Below, in pieces: positions 1 through 7,418 of a stretch of 16,887 bases of DNA. A program made the position numbers and the translations under genes. The stretch comes from Saprospiraceae bacterium UBA3362 (GTDB lineage: Bacteria > Bacteroidota > Bacteroidia > Chitinophagales > Saprospiraceae), in the NCBI GenBank assembly GCA_002360455.1, contig DEQQ01000091.1, positions 1 through 16,887 on the forward strand, given 5' to 3'. A model generated the notes under the pieces. That model was not told the DNA's origin and ran no database searches. It was given only the letters and a program-made list of their open reading frames with translations. The first letter of the stretch is position 1, and each line of letters begins with the position of its first letter.

Positions 1-365
1 TGAAATCCATCTACATCTTTTTTGGGATCTATGGCCAAATTGATTTTTAGTTCATCAATATGTCTTGGCAAAGGAAGTTGAACAATATATCCATCAATCT
101 CAGAGTTTGAATTGAGAGAATCGATGATGTGAATCAAATCTTGTTCGCTGATGTTTTCAGATTTTTTTATTAGAGTAGAAGCAAAACCAACTTCTTCGCA
201 GGCCTTAATTTTATTTCTTACATAAGCTTCACTTGCAGGATTGTTTCCTATCAGCACCGCTGCAAGATGTGGAGGTCTGCTTTCTGTTTTACAAAACTCA
301 ATAACTTTGTCGGAAATTTCTTTGCGAATAATTTTAGATAGTTGGTTGCCGTCTAATAATAACAT
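1..365 (-). CDS. folD: Bifunctional methylenetetrahydrofolate dehydrogenase/cyclohydrolase FolD (N-terminal part)
   Basis: FolD interconverts 5,10-methylene-, 5,10-methenyl- and 10-formyl-tetrahydrofolate in the cytosol, supplying one-carbon units for purines and formyl-methionine. The gene runs off the left edge, so only the first 121 residues are visible (the family is about 290). They begin MLLLDGNQLSKIIRKEI and contain the family signature PASEAYVRNKIKACEEVGF with the catalytic pair Tyr48 and Lys52 (YxxxK), then DGYIVQLPLP and finally KDVDGF, all characteristic of the catalytic half. The NAD(P)-binding half lies outside. The ATG at 363-365 is 13 nt downstream of the stop of the GWxTD gene and is preceded by an A-rich run rather than a clear Shine-Dalgarno, so it is probably translated from the same transcript. 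Identification is firm. Confidence 0.96.
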   Translation of the reverse strand, partial: MLLLDGNQLSKIIRKEISDKVIEFCKTESRPPHLAAVLIGNNPASEAYVRNKIKACEEVGFASTLIKKSENISEQDLIHIIDSLNSNSEIDGYIVQLPLPRHIDELKINLAIDPKKDVDGF

Positions 366-378
366 AATTTTTTTTTCT

Positions 379-1827
379 TTATCTGTTGAAATAATCTCTT
401 GCTCTTCTGTTGAATGTCTCTTGAACCTGAGTCGCATCAATGATATTCCTTCCTTTGAATTCATCTTTCACGTTTTTATACAGTTCAATTTCCCATTTTG
501 GGTTGAATCTTTCTCCTCTTGCAGTAGAATGCAATAATCTAAAATCACCTCCTGCAAGATCGGTATTGTAAAAAAGAAATTTTACATTGCTTTGTCCGGT
601 TGACTTTACTTTATTGTACTTCCATATTTCGTAAGGAAAGGCTCCATTGTCATAGGGTTCTTCTATTACCTCATCGGGTTTTCCGTATCGCAAATACATT
701 ACACCTCTATCGGTTTCGAATCCATAACCTAATCCTGTTTTATAATCGTTGTCCACCTGTTTTGCAACTTTCATATAAGCTTGATAGGCTGTTAAAGTAT
801 TGTCAGGATATTTGTCTTTCCACATTTGATATAAGAACATTTGCTGCTCTTTGAGCAAATGTTTTCTTTTGAGAGTTTGATAAATTCCAAAATCAGTACT
901 GCTAATGATGGGAACAATGGCTTTGATAGCATAAGTGACGCTATCTTGAGCCAGAGACAAAAAATAATTTTTATCTACAGATTGTTCTTGCTCTATGGCA
1001 AACATTTTATCCCAGAAAGGATTGTATCGCAGCAATGAGGTTTTGGATTCTGATAATACCGATTTGTTTTTTCCTAAAAGCTGGACGGTGAAGGTATATT
1101 CTCCGGAAGTAAGGTCACTGACATCAAATTGTTCAAGCTGTCCACCTTCTTCTTTGCTTCCAATGGTTTTAATCCAGAACCTATGCTCCGAATCTTTGGC
1201 AAGGGAATCTTTTTTGGTAAGTATGTATTTTAAAAAATATTTTTGATTCAAAAATGAGGGATTGATATAAACCTCAATATAACTGTTCAGAAAATATCGA
1301 TCCGGCAATAAACTATGATGATACAGAGGTTCATAGTAGAATCCTTTTTTGCAAAAGTCCGAGCTACAACTGTCGGCTTTAGTGATCAAATCAAATACTT
1401 GCGGATCGGACAAATGATAGCTAAGCCCAAATGGCTTGCAATGAAAAGGAGTGACAATGGTGATTTCGTCTGTAGTGTCTTTGGTATTCACTATATGGGT
1501 TTCTATTTCATATTCACCGGAGGCAATAGCTGTTCGCCACAGATGCATCAAAGCTCCCGAAGATGAATTTTTTGCTTTATGAATTAAAAATTTTTCAGCT
1601 TTTACAATTTGATTATTGCATTTAATCAGACAAGTTAGCTCTGCCTGTTGGAGCTTGTTTATTCCTTGATTTTTTTGCAAGCTAAAAAAAATAAAATCGA
1701 TTTCAACAAAACTGTTTTTTTGTTGATAAAAACAGGAAGCTTTGACAAAGCCTTCCATAGCAAACGATGGAATAAAGGAAATCAAAGAAAGCAATACGAC
1801 GAACAGCCTAATATTCAGATTCCGCAT
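379..1827 (-). CDS. GWxTD-family secreted protein, function unknown
   Basis: 482 residues with an N-terminal signal peptide (about residues 1-23: short basic start, hydrophobic LFVVLLSLISFIPSF, then AME). The C-terminal third carries the region that defines the Bacteroidota GWxTD family: RYGKPDEVIEEPY and YEIWKY around residues 380-405, preceded by a GFETDRG stretch at 369-375. The name-giving tryptophan is therefore phenylalanine here. The middle is predominantly beta-strand-like, with no transmembrane segment after the signal peptide, so a periplasmic or outer-membrane-associated location is likely. The family has no established biochemical role that I know of. Its start overlaps the end of the upstream lipoprotein gene by 20 bp and its stop is 13 nt before folD, so the three are probably one transcript. 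Family assignment is fairly sure; function is not known. Confidence 0.82.
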   Translation of the reverse strand: MRNLNIRLFVVLLSLISFIPSFAMEGFVKASCFYQQKNSFVEIDFIFFSLQKNQGINKLQQAELTCLIKCNNQIVKAEKFLIHKAKNSSSGALMHLWRTAIASGEYEIETHIVNTKDTTDEITIVTPFHCKPFGLSYHLSDPQVFDLITKADSCSSDFCKKGFYYEPLYHHSLLPDRYFLNSYIEVYINPSFLNQKYFLKYILTKKDSLAKDSEHRFWIKTIGSKEEGGQLEQFDVSDLTSGEYTFTVQLLGKNKSVLSESKTSLLRYNPFWDKMFAIEQEQSVDKNYFLSLAQDSVTYAIKAIVPIISSTDFGIYQTLKRKHLLKEQQMFLYQMWKDKYPDNTLTAYQAYMKVAKQVDNDYKTGLGYGFETDRGVMYLRYGKPDEVIEEPYDNGAFPYEIWKYNKVKSTGQSNVKFLFYNTDLAGGDFRLLHSTARGERFNPKWEIELYKNVKDEFKGRNIIDATQVQETFNRRARDYFNR

Positions 1828-2188
1828 TTTTCTGGAGTTTAAATTTGAAAGGAATTTGCTGTATAATTGTTGTTAAAAACATTTCCCTATCATTAACGAA
1901 CTGAACCCCAAAATGTATGGTAGGAGTATTGACAATAAAAAAGGAATCTTGATATAGACTAAGAGCATAGTTTTTTTCTTGACCAAAAAGGTTGGTCTTC
2001 ACATTATTATCTTGGAACCAAAAGTAGCCTCCGGTAAAGGTTCCCGTTTTCTTGTTGGAGCGCTCGGCATCGATCACAGACCATCGGCCTTTTAATTGCT
2101 CAAATTCAAGTGATTTGCTCGAGTTTTTGCAAGCCATAGTTAAACAACAAGCCAAGAAAATTCCACCGAAAATGGACTGGACATTCAT
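1808..2188 (-). CDS. Small lipoprotein, lipocalin-like
   Basis: 126 residues. The N-terminus is a type II signal peptide: a hydrophobic stretch ending in a lipobox LTMA followed by Cys20, so the mature protein should be lipid-anchored. Right after it comes LKGRWSVIDAER, resembling the L-x-G-x-W opening of lipocalin-like small lipoproteins, followed by alternating polar and hydrophobic strands to the C-terminus (for example GGYFWFQDNNVKTNLFG). I do not recognise a specific family; the lipocalin-like label rests on that opening motif and the size. The stop codon lies inside the first codons of the GWxTD gene (20 bp overlap), which suggests coupled translation and perhaps a shared envelope role. 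The ATG at 2186-2188 is almost directly after a -7 promoter box (see that entry). The next Met lies within the lipobox, so this start is preferred. Confidence 0.72.
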   Translation of the reverse strand: MNVQSIFGGIFLACCLTMACKNSSKSLEFEQLKGRWSVIDAERSNKKTGTFTGGYFWFQDNNVKTNLFGQEKNYALSLYQDSFFIVNTPTIHFGVQFVNDREMFLTTIIQQIPFKFKLQKNAESEY

Positions 2189-2193
2189 ATCTG

Positions 2194-2201
2194 CAAATAT
2201 A
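2194..2201 (-). promoter_or_regulatory. Bacteroidota -7 promoter box before the lipoprotein gene
   Basis: On the minus strand this reads TATATTTG, an exact match to the TAnnTTTG -7 element used by the Bacteroidota primary sigma factor. It ends only 5 nt before the ATG of the lipoprotein gene, so a transcript starting here would be leaderless or nearly so. I see no good -33 TTG at the usual 18-20 nt spacing, so the site is not certain. Confidence 0.4.
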
Positions 2202-2247
2202 GGCTAAATCCAATTTGCCCTTATCGGATTTCTCAATTATTCTAGTC

Positions 2248-2264
2248 CTAAAATTCAATTTTAG
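2248..2264. repeat. Perfect 17-nt dyad, possible operator
   Basis: CTAAAATT and AATTTTAG are perfect inverted copies separated by a single C at 2256. An RNA hairpin could form only about 6 bp, because the centre is too tight, so a protein-binding operator is the more natural reading. It lies 47 bp beyond the -7 box of the lipoprotein gene. AT-rich DNA yields such dyads by chance fairly often, so this is only a candidate. Confidence 0.3.
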
Positions 2265-2286
2265 CTTGTTTTGCACTTAAGCAAAT

Positions 2287-2390
2287 GGGCTCCGGTCATG
2301 CGGTCTGCCACGAATGGAGCCTGCCATAAGGCAGTGAAGGCTTGTCGGTTCTGTAAACCTGTGGGTAAGCGAAGTTAACGAACCGATATT
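2287..2390 (+). other. GC-richer intergenic block with three perfect stems, unassigned
   Basis: This block of about 100 nt is clearly richer in G+C than the surrounding intergenic DNA. It can form GGCTCC/GGAGCC (2288-2293 with 2316-2321), the hairpin CTGCC-ATAA-GGCAG (2321-2334) and TCGGTTC/GAACCGA (2345-2351 with 2380-2386). Three consecutive perfect stems suggest a structured RNA or a remnant of one. It does not carry the conserved signatures I know for bacterial SRP RNA, RNase P RNA or tmRNA. A degraded group II intron domain is one possibility, suggested only by general look; no intron-encoded reverse transcriptase is nearby. The strand is undetermined, as stems read equally on both. Confidence 0.35.
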
Positions 2391-2453
2391 GAGGTGTTAA
2401 GTAGTTTAAGCCTTATATTTTGGGGGAAATGGAAAGCAAATGAATTGTCTTCA

Positions 2454-2485
2454 TTTGAAATTGTTCTTGTGAATGGTAAATTTTG
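2454..2485 (+). promoter_or_regulatory. Weak promoter candidate for the SDR/M1 genes
   Basis: A -33-like TTTG at 2454-2457 is followed after 20 nt by AAATTTTG at 2478-2485, a 7-of-8 match to TAnnTTTG. This would give a leader of roughly 45 nt before the ATG at 2538. The match is imperfect and the region is AT-rich. Confidence 0.25.
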
Positions 2486-2537
2486 GTCTAAGTGAAGATA
2501 TTTCCAGAGCTTTTGTTGATCTTTGTATCTCAAAAAG

Positions 2538-3386
2538 ATGAGCAAAATCGTTTTTATAACAGGGATTTCCAGTGGCATCGGCTATCATTTTGCAGACTTT
2601 CTCAATAAGAATCAATACAGGGTTTTTGGTTCGGTAAGATCATCTCAAGATGTGGAGAGGATAGAACAAGAATTGGAAGGAGTCAGAGCCGTTTTGATGG
2701 ATGTTTCAGATCCAAACTCGATACAAAATGGAGTAGAACAGCTTGCAGGCTTACTTTCCGGCAAGAATGTGGATGTATTGATCAATAATGCGGGAATTGT
2801 AGAACCCGGGCCTTTATTTTACCTGCCCTATGAGAAAATGAAGCGGCAGCTGGATGTAAATGTTCTTGGGATGGTGGCAGTAACCAATGCTGTTTATCCA
2901 CTATTGACTAAATCGGTGGCAAGGATAATCAACATTGGCTCTATATCGGGCATTTTTGCCTCTCCCTTTACCGGTGCATATTCGGCATCCAAATATGCTG
3001 TGGAAGGACTCACAGACAGTCTTCGGCGCGAGGCTGCAATCCTTGGTATAAAGGTAGTGTTATTTCAGCCAGGGCCTATCAAAACTCCCATTTGGGGAAA
3101 AGGATTAAATTCGGTACTGCAATTTAGTGGAACGGCCTACGACCAATTTCTTGATCGTGCCAATGAAATCATCCGTCTCACCGAAGAGACAGCATTGGAT
3201 CCATCAGCTTTTGATAAAGTTCTTCTGCACGCTATAGAAAGTCCTTCCCCAAAGAATCGCTATCTGATTCACAAACATCCTTTTCTGTTTAGAATTGTTG
3301 CTTATGTCATTCCGTCCAAATGGGTGGACTATCTTATTGCAAAAAACCTTGTCTCAACAAAATCTAAAATTCGACCTCTATCATGA
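2538..3386 (+). CDS. Short-chain dehydrogenase/reductase (SDR) oxidoreductase
   Basis: 282 residues of a classical SDR: an NAD(P)(H)-dependent oxidoreductase with a single Rossmann domain. The cofactor loop is TGISSGIG (Gly9, Gly13, Gly15), the NNAG motif is at 83-86, and the catalytic Ser135, Tyr148 (in YSASK) and Lys152 have the normal 13- and 4-residue spacing. An arginine right after the second strand (SVRSS) favours NADP(H). After about residue 200 a longer C-terminal part with a hydrophobic stretch near the end (LFRIVAYVIPSKWVDYLI) resembles the retinol-dehydrogenase/17-beta-hydroxysteroid-like branch, which often acts on lipids, but the substrate cannot be read from sequence. I chose the ATG at 2538; the open frame extends five codons upstream to a TTG at 2523, but MSKIVFITG is a typical SDR start. 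The stop overlaps the M1 gene start as ATGA, implying coupling. Confidence 0.93.
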   Translation: MSKIVFITGISSGIGYHFADFLNKNQYRVFGSVRSSQDVERIEQELEGVRAVLMDVSDPNSIQNGVEQLAGLLSGKNVDVLINNAGIVEPGPLFYLPYEKMKRQLDVNVLGMVAVTNAVYPLLTKSVARIINIGSISGIFASPFTGAYSASKYAVEGLTDSLRREAAILGIKVVLFQPGPIKTPIWGKGLNSVLQFSGTAYDQFLDRANEIIRLTEETALDPSAFDKVLLHAIESPSPKNRYLIHKHPFLFRIVAYVIPSKWVDYLIAKNLVSTKSKIRPLS

Positions 3387-5029
3387 GATTAAAAATCAGT
3401 TCGCTTTCTTTTTTAATATTGTTATTGATTTGCCTGCAAAATGGATTGGCTCAGAAGCAATTTAGCCTCAAGGACAGTTTGCGTGGGAGCTTGAATCCTT
3501 CAAGAATGTACGATGTAAAATTTTATGATCTGAGTATAGAATTTGATATCCCTGAAAAGAAAATTCAAGGCATTTGTCAAATGAATATAATGGCTACTCA
3601 AGAACAACAAACAATTCAAGTTGACTTGTTCGAAAATTTAAAGGTCGACAAAGTTTTAATAGACAATAAAGAACAAAAATTTTCAAGACTCTACAATACT
3701 ATTCAGATTCCTTATTTGTTAAAAACGGGAGCAAAGAAACTGATTGAAATTCATTATTCAGGAAAACCTATTGCTGCGAAGCGTGCTCCATGGGACGGTG
3801 GATTTACCTGGCAAAAAGACAAGCAAGATAGAGACTGGATTGCAGTGTCTTGTGAGGGCATTGGTGCAAGTTTATGGTGGCCTAACAAGGATCACTTGAG
3901 TGATGAACCGGATAGCATGAAAATGCACTTCACCGTTCCCGAGAATTTGGTCGCAGTGTCCAACGGAAATTTACTTAAAACAGATTCTAAAAAAACCGGA
4001 ACAAAAACATATCATTGGGCTGTAAGCTATCCCATCAACAACTATAATGTAACCTTCTATATCGGACACTATCAGAGCTTTAAGGATAGTTATAGTGCTC
4101 AAGATGGACAGATCTTGGATATTGAGCATTATGTGTTGGACTACAATTTGGACAAAGCGAAAAATCATTTCAAACAAACTAAAAAAGTATTGGAAGCTTT
4201 TGAGTTTTATCTTGGGAAGTATCCTTTTTGGAGAGACGGATTTTCTTTGGTCGAAGCTCCTTTTGCAGGGATGGAACATCAGTCAGCCATAGCTTATGGC
4301 AATGGTTTTCAAAGAGGATATTATGGTGCATTGATTCCGGATGAGTTCGATTTTGATTATATCATTTTGCATGAATCGGGTCATGAATACTTTGGTAACT
4401 CTGTGAGTTGCAATGACATTGCAGAAATGTGGATTCATGAAAGCTTTACTACCTATTTGGAGTCATTGTTTATTGAATATTATTATGGAAAATCTGCCGC
4501 AGTATCTTATCTTCAATCCCAAAGATCTTTTATTGCCAATAAGCAATCCATCGTTAGAACCAAAGGAGTGAATGATGAACCGGAAGACAGTGATCAATAT
4601 TACAAAGGAGCTTGGATGTTGCAGAGTTTGCGCAAGTGTATAGATCAAGATTCGATATGGTTTGGAATCATCAAAGAATTTTATCAGTCGCACGCACTAT
4701 CCCATGCAACTACAGAAGATTTTATTAATCTTGTCAATCAACGAACAAAGAAAAATTTTACAGCTGTAGTTCATCAGTATTTGAATCATAATAAAATTCC
4801 TGTTCTTGAATATAAAATAGATCAGAAATCGGATTACACAGATTTTAGCTATCGTTGGGTTGTGGACGAGAAGGATTTTTCAATGCCGGTATGGTTTAAA
4901 CTTGACAAGAAAGTGATCAAACTGGAGGCGGGTACCGAATGGCAAAATATGAGTATGTCCAGGGCTTATCAGAGTGTAGAAGCTTTGAATAAAGATGTAC
5001 TGATAGACCTTAAACTCCTCAATAATTAG
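3383..5029 (+). CDS. M1-family zinc metallopeptidase, secreted
   Basis: 548 residues with a signal peptide (about 1-23, hydrophobic core FLILLLICLQNGLA). It is a gluzincin of family M1, which removes N-terminal residues from peptides. The zinc site is complete: HESGH at 330-334 (His330, catalytic Glu331, His334) and the third ligand Glu353, giving HExxH-x18-E. The exopeptidase motif normally GxMEN appears as GMEH at 296-299, and the transition-state tyrosine is probably Tyr407 in YKGAWMLQSLR. The protein ends soon after the catalytic and short beta domains and lacks the long helical C-terminal domain of the roughly 870-residue PepN type; this short secreted form is common in Bacteroidota. ATGA overlap with the SDR gene suggests cotranscription. 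It probably acts in the periplasm or outside the cell on peptides; the exact substrate is unknown. Confidence 0.93.
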   Translation: MRLKISSLSFLILLLICLQNGLAQKQFSLKDSLRGSLNPSRMYDVKFYDLSIEFDIPEKKIQGICQMNIMATQEQQTIQVDLFENLKVDKVLIDNKEQKFSRLYNTIQIPYLLKTGAKKLIEIHYSGKPIAAKRAPWDGGFTWQKDKQDRDWIAVSCEGIGASLWWPNKDHLSDEPDSMKMHFTVPENLVAVSNGNLLKTDSKKTGTKTYHWAVSYPINNYNVTFYIGHYQSFKDSYSAQDGQILDIEHYVLDYNLDKAKNHFKQTKKVLEAFEFYLGKYPFWRDGFSLVEAPFAGMEHQSAIAYGNGFQRGYYGALIPDEFDFDYIILHESGHEYFGNSVSCNDIAEMWIHESFTTYLESLFIEYYYGKSAAVSYLQSQRSFIANKQSIVRTKGVNDEPEDSDQYYKGAWMLQSLRKCIDQDSIWFGIIKEFYQSHALSHATTEDFINLVNQRTKKNFTAVVHQYLNHNKIPVLEYKIDQKSDYTDFSYRWVVDEKDFSMPVWFKLDKKVIKLEAGTEWQNMSMSRAYQSVEALNKDVLIDLKLLNN

Positions 5030-5113
5030 TCTTAAGATTGATTCCATATTCATTCTCATTAATAAGATTATATTTACAGAATATTTTTCATTTTTTAGCT
5101 GTAAAGCAAAACC

Positions 5114-6580
5114 ATGACTCAAGCTACAATTTTACTGGTGATCATGGCAGCCTATTTTTTGCTGCTCATAGGAATTTCTTTTTTTACTTCGAAAGACAGT
5201 AGCGATGAAAATTTTTTTGTAGCAAAAAGATCTTCTCCTTGGGCATTGGTCGCTATTGGAATGATCGGAGCCTCGCTTTCAGGAGTTACATTCATTAGCA
5301 TTCCCGGAGTTGTTGGTGCAGGAAAAGTAAACCAATGCTTTAGTTATATGCAGATGGTTTGGGGATATCTGATAGGGTATGCCATTATCGCCAATGTTCT
5401 TATGCCCTTGTATTATAAACATCAAGTGAGTTCGATTTATGAGTATCTTAAAGATCGCTTGGGAGTGGAGGCCTATAAGACGGGTGCATCTTATTTTATT
5501 TTGTCAAGGACTATTGGATCTGCGTTCAGGATGTACATCGTCGCTCTTGTGATGCATCAGTTTATATTTTCTCATTTCAATATTCCGTTTTGGATTACAG
5601 TGCTTATTTCCATATTTCTTATTTGGATTTATACCTTCAGAGGAGGAATTAAAACAATAGTTGTTACAGATGTATTCCAGACTGTTTGTATGTTGGGATC
5701 TGTGGGAATAACGATATATTTTTTAGCCGAACAACTTAATGTAGGTATTATTGACTTTTTTGGCACGGTGTTTAGTTCGCAGTATGGAAAAATATTTTAT
5801 TGGGATGTGAGTTTTAATGATCCGAATCATTTTGTGAAACAGGTTTTAGGTGGAATGTTGATCGCTCTTGTGATGACTGGATTGGACCAGGACATGATGC
5901 AAAAAAATTTGACCTGCAGAAATTTGAAGGAGGCTCAAAAAAATATGTTCAGCTTTTCGATGCTGTTGTTTATTACCAATATTGCATTTTTATCTCTTGG
6001 TGCGGGTCTGTATTTGTTTGTGGCGCAAGAAGGAATTCCATTGCCGGCTAAGTCAGATCAACTTTTTCCCATGGTGGCTTTTCAATATTTGTCCGGTGCC
6101 GGTTCCATTTTATTTTTATTGGGATTGACTGCTTCCAATTATGCAAGTGCAGATTCTGCATTGGCATCGTTGACAACAAGCTTTTGTATCGATTTTTTAA
6201 ATTATAAAACCAATGATTGGGATGAGCAAAAAAGAAAACGAAACCGAATAGTAGTTCATCTTGGTTTTTCATTATTGATATTTGTTGTTATTGTTTTGTT
6301 TTATTGGCTCAATAATGACGCAGTCATTAATCAGGTATTTCAATTTGCCGGATACACTTATGGTCCGCTTTTGGGATTGTTTTTATTTGCCATTTTTACT
6401 AAACGTAAAATCATTTATCCTAAAATTCTTATTTTCATCTGCGTTCTTGCACCCGTAATAACATTCGTAGTGAATTCCTACTCAAAAGATTGGCTCAATG
6501 GATTTAGTTTTGGAAATCTCTTGGTTGGTTTCAATGGATTATTAACTATAATTGGTCTTTTGATTATTTCAAAAAAATAG
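5114..6580 (+). CDS. Sodium:solute symporter (SSS family), candidate N-acetylmuramic acid transporter
   Basis: 488 residues, almost entirely hydrophobic, with about 13 predicted membrane segments starting at residue 4, so an inner-membrane transporter. The SSS family fold is supported by FFVAKRSSPWALVAIGMIG early on, the SGVTFISIPG stretch in the first core helix, a DQDMMQKN loop at 258-265, and NYASADSALASLTT around residues 343-355, matching the helix that supplies serine ligands for the Na2 sodium site. These proteins drive uptake of sugars, sialic acid, amino acids or vitamins with sodium. The substrate is inferred from context only: murQ starts 4 nt after its stop, and in Tannerella forsythia a symporter of this family (MurT) encoded beside murK and murQ imports N-acetylmuramic acid. 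An 84-bp gap separates it from the M1 gene. Family is sure; substrate moderately likely. Confidence 0.9.
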   Translation: MTQATILLVIMAAYFLLLIGISFFTSKDSSDENFFVAKRSSPWALVAIGMIGASLSGVTFISIPGVVGAGKVNQCFSYMQMVWGYLIGYAIIANVLMPLYYKHQVSSIYEYLKDRLGVEAYKTGASYFILSRTIGSAFRMYIVALVMHQFIFSHFNIPFWITVLISIFLIWIYTFRGGIKTIVVTDVFQTVCMLGSVGITIYFLAEQLNVGIIDFFGTVFSSQYGKIFYWDVSFNDPNHFVKQVLGGMLIALVMTGLDQDMMQKNLTCRNLKEAQKNMFSFSMLLFITNIAFLSLGAGLYLFVAQEGIPLPAKSDQLFPMVAFQYLSGAGSILFLLGLTASNYASADSALASLTTSFCIDFLNYKTNDWDEQKRKRNRIVVHLGFSLLIFVVIVLFYWLNNDAVINQVFQFAGYTYGPLLGLFLFAIFTKRKIIYPKILIFICVLAPVITFVVNSYSKDWLNGFSFGNLLVGFNGLLTIIGLLIISKK

Positions 6581-6584
6581 TATC

Positions 6585-7409
6585 ATGCAGTCGGACGAAT
6601 TTTTTAAATACACAGAGCAAGATTCGCAGTTCACAAATCTTGAGCAAATGGATACTTTAAGTTTGCTTCAATCCATGAACCGACTTGACAGAGAAGTAGC
6701 CATTGCAGTGAATAAATGCATTCCTCAGATTCATTTATTGGTCGATGAAATTGTGCGTCGATTATCATCCGGAGGTAGATTGTTTTATCTTGGAGCCGGT
6801 ACCAGCGGTAGGTTGGGAATTGTAGATGCTTCTGAGTGTCCTCCTACGTTTGGAGTGGCTCACGGGCTGGTTATAGGATTGATAGCAGGAGGAGATTCGG
6901 CCATTAGAAAAGCGGTGGAGTTTGCAGAAGATGATACAGAACAAGCATGGAAGGATTTGTCTCAACATCATTGTAATGTTCAAGATGTTGTGATCGGAAT
7001 TGCTGCAAGCGGATCAACACCTTATGTTGTAGCAGGACTGAAGACCTGTAAATCCAATAATATTTTTACTGCCTGCATAACAAATAATCCAAGCAGTCCT
7101 CTAACTCAATTTGCCGATATTAAGATTGAATGTATTGTGGGTCCTGAGTTTATCAGCGGAAGCACGAGATTGAAATCCGGTACTTCGCAAAAATTAATTC
7201 TCAATATGATCTCTACCTGCACAATGATTAAGCTTGGAAAAGTCAGTGGAAATAAAATGATTGATATGCAATTGAACAATCATAAATTGGTAGAACGAGC
7301 TGTTAAAATTATTTGTGATCAAAGTTCATTGACCAAAGAAGAGGCTCAGAAAATGTTACTTCAACTAGGCTCTGTTAGATCTGTGCTTGATGAGATTCAA
7401 AAAAAATAA
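6585..7409 (+). CDS. murQ: N-acetylmuramic acid 6-phosphate etherase MurQ
   Basis: 274 residues. MurQ cleaves the lactyl ether of N-acetylmuramic acid 6-phosphate, giving N-acetylglucosamine 6-phosphate and D-lactate, the committed step in recycling the murein sugar in the cytosol. The protein is a single SIS sugar-isomerase domain. The signature LFYLGAGTSGRLGIVDASEC (66-85) is present, with Glu84 and Glu115 (in EFAEDD) at the places of the catalytic Glu83 and Glu114 of E. coli MurQ. The late motif IDMQLNNHKLVERAV is also typical. The length is slightly short of E. coli MurQ (298), with the difference mainly at the C-terminus. It is translated 4 nt after the symporter gene. No kinase (MurK or AnmK) to make the phosphorylated substrate is in the window. 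Its end faces the hexapeptide-protein gene with only 9 nt between the stops. Confidence 0.96.
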   Translation: MQSDEFFKYTEQDSQFTNLEQMDTLSLLQSMNRLDREVAIAVNKCIPQIHLLVDEIVRRLSSGGRLFYLGAGTSGRLGIVDASECPPTFGVAHGLVIGLIAGGDSAIRKAVEFAEDDTEQAWKDLSQHHCNVQDVVIGIAASGSTPYVVAGLKTCKSNNIFTACITNNPSSPLTQFADIKIECIVGPEFISGSTRLKSGTSQKLILNMISTCTMIKLGKVSGNKMIDMQLNNHKLVERAVKIICDQSSLTKEEAQKMLLQLGSVRSVLDEIQKK

Positions 7410-7418
7410 ATCCCATTC

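Larger units (their letters stand above)
2189..2537. other. Divergent intergenic region, 349 bp
   Basis: This is the only gene-free stretch of more than 300 bases. It separates the minus-strand lipoprotein operon from the plus-strand SDR/M1 pair. From left to right it holds a -7 box for the lipoprotein gene (2194-2201), a perfect AT-rich dyad (2248-2264), a visibly more GC-rich block with three perfect stems (2287-2390), and an AT-rich leader for the SDR gene with a weak promoter candidate (2454-2485). The reading frame that crosses its right part on the minus strand shows no recognisable protein and I do not count it as a gene. Confidence 0.8.

Noticed and set aside
2287..2390. Bacterial SRP (4.5S) RNA, RNase P or tmRNA gene
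   Set aside because: The stems do not form the single long SRP hairpin with its GGAA-type tip and AGCAG side loop; the block is too short for RNase P or tmRNA and lacks the tRNA-like end.
2375..2578. 67-residue minus-strand reading frame in the intergenic region
   Set aside because: It runs antisense into the SDR start, has no recognisable domain or start context, and covers part of the stem-forming block.
3383..5029. Loss of exopeptidase function in the M1 protein because GxMEN reads GMEH
   Set aside because: The Glu that binds the substrate amino group is kept, and the GMEH form together with a short C-terminus is, as far as I know, usual for secreted Bacteroidota M1 peptidases.
5030..5113. 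Promoter for the symporter-murQ pair (TATATTTA at 5069-5076)
   Set aside because: The -7 match lacks the final G and the nearest TTG is 28 nt upstream, too far for a -33 element.
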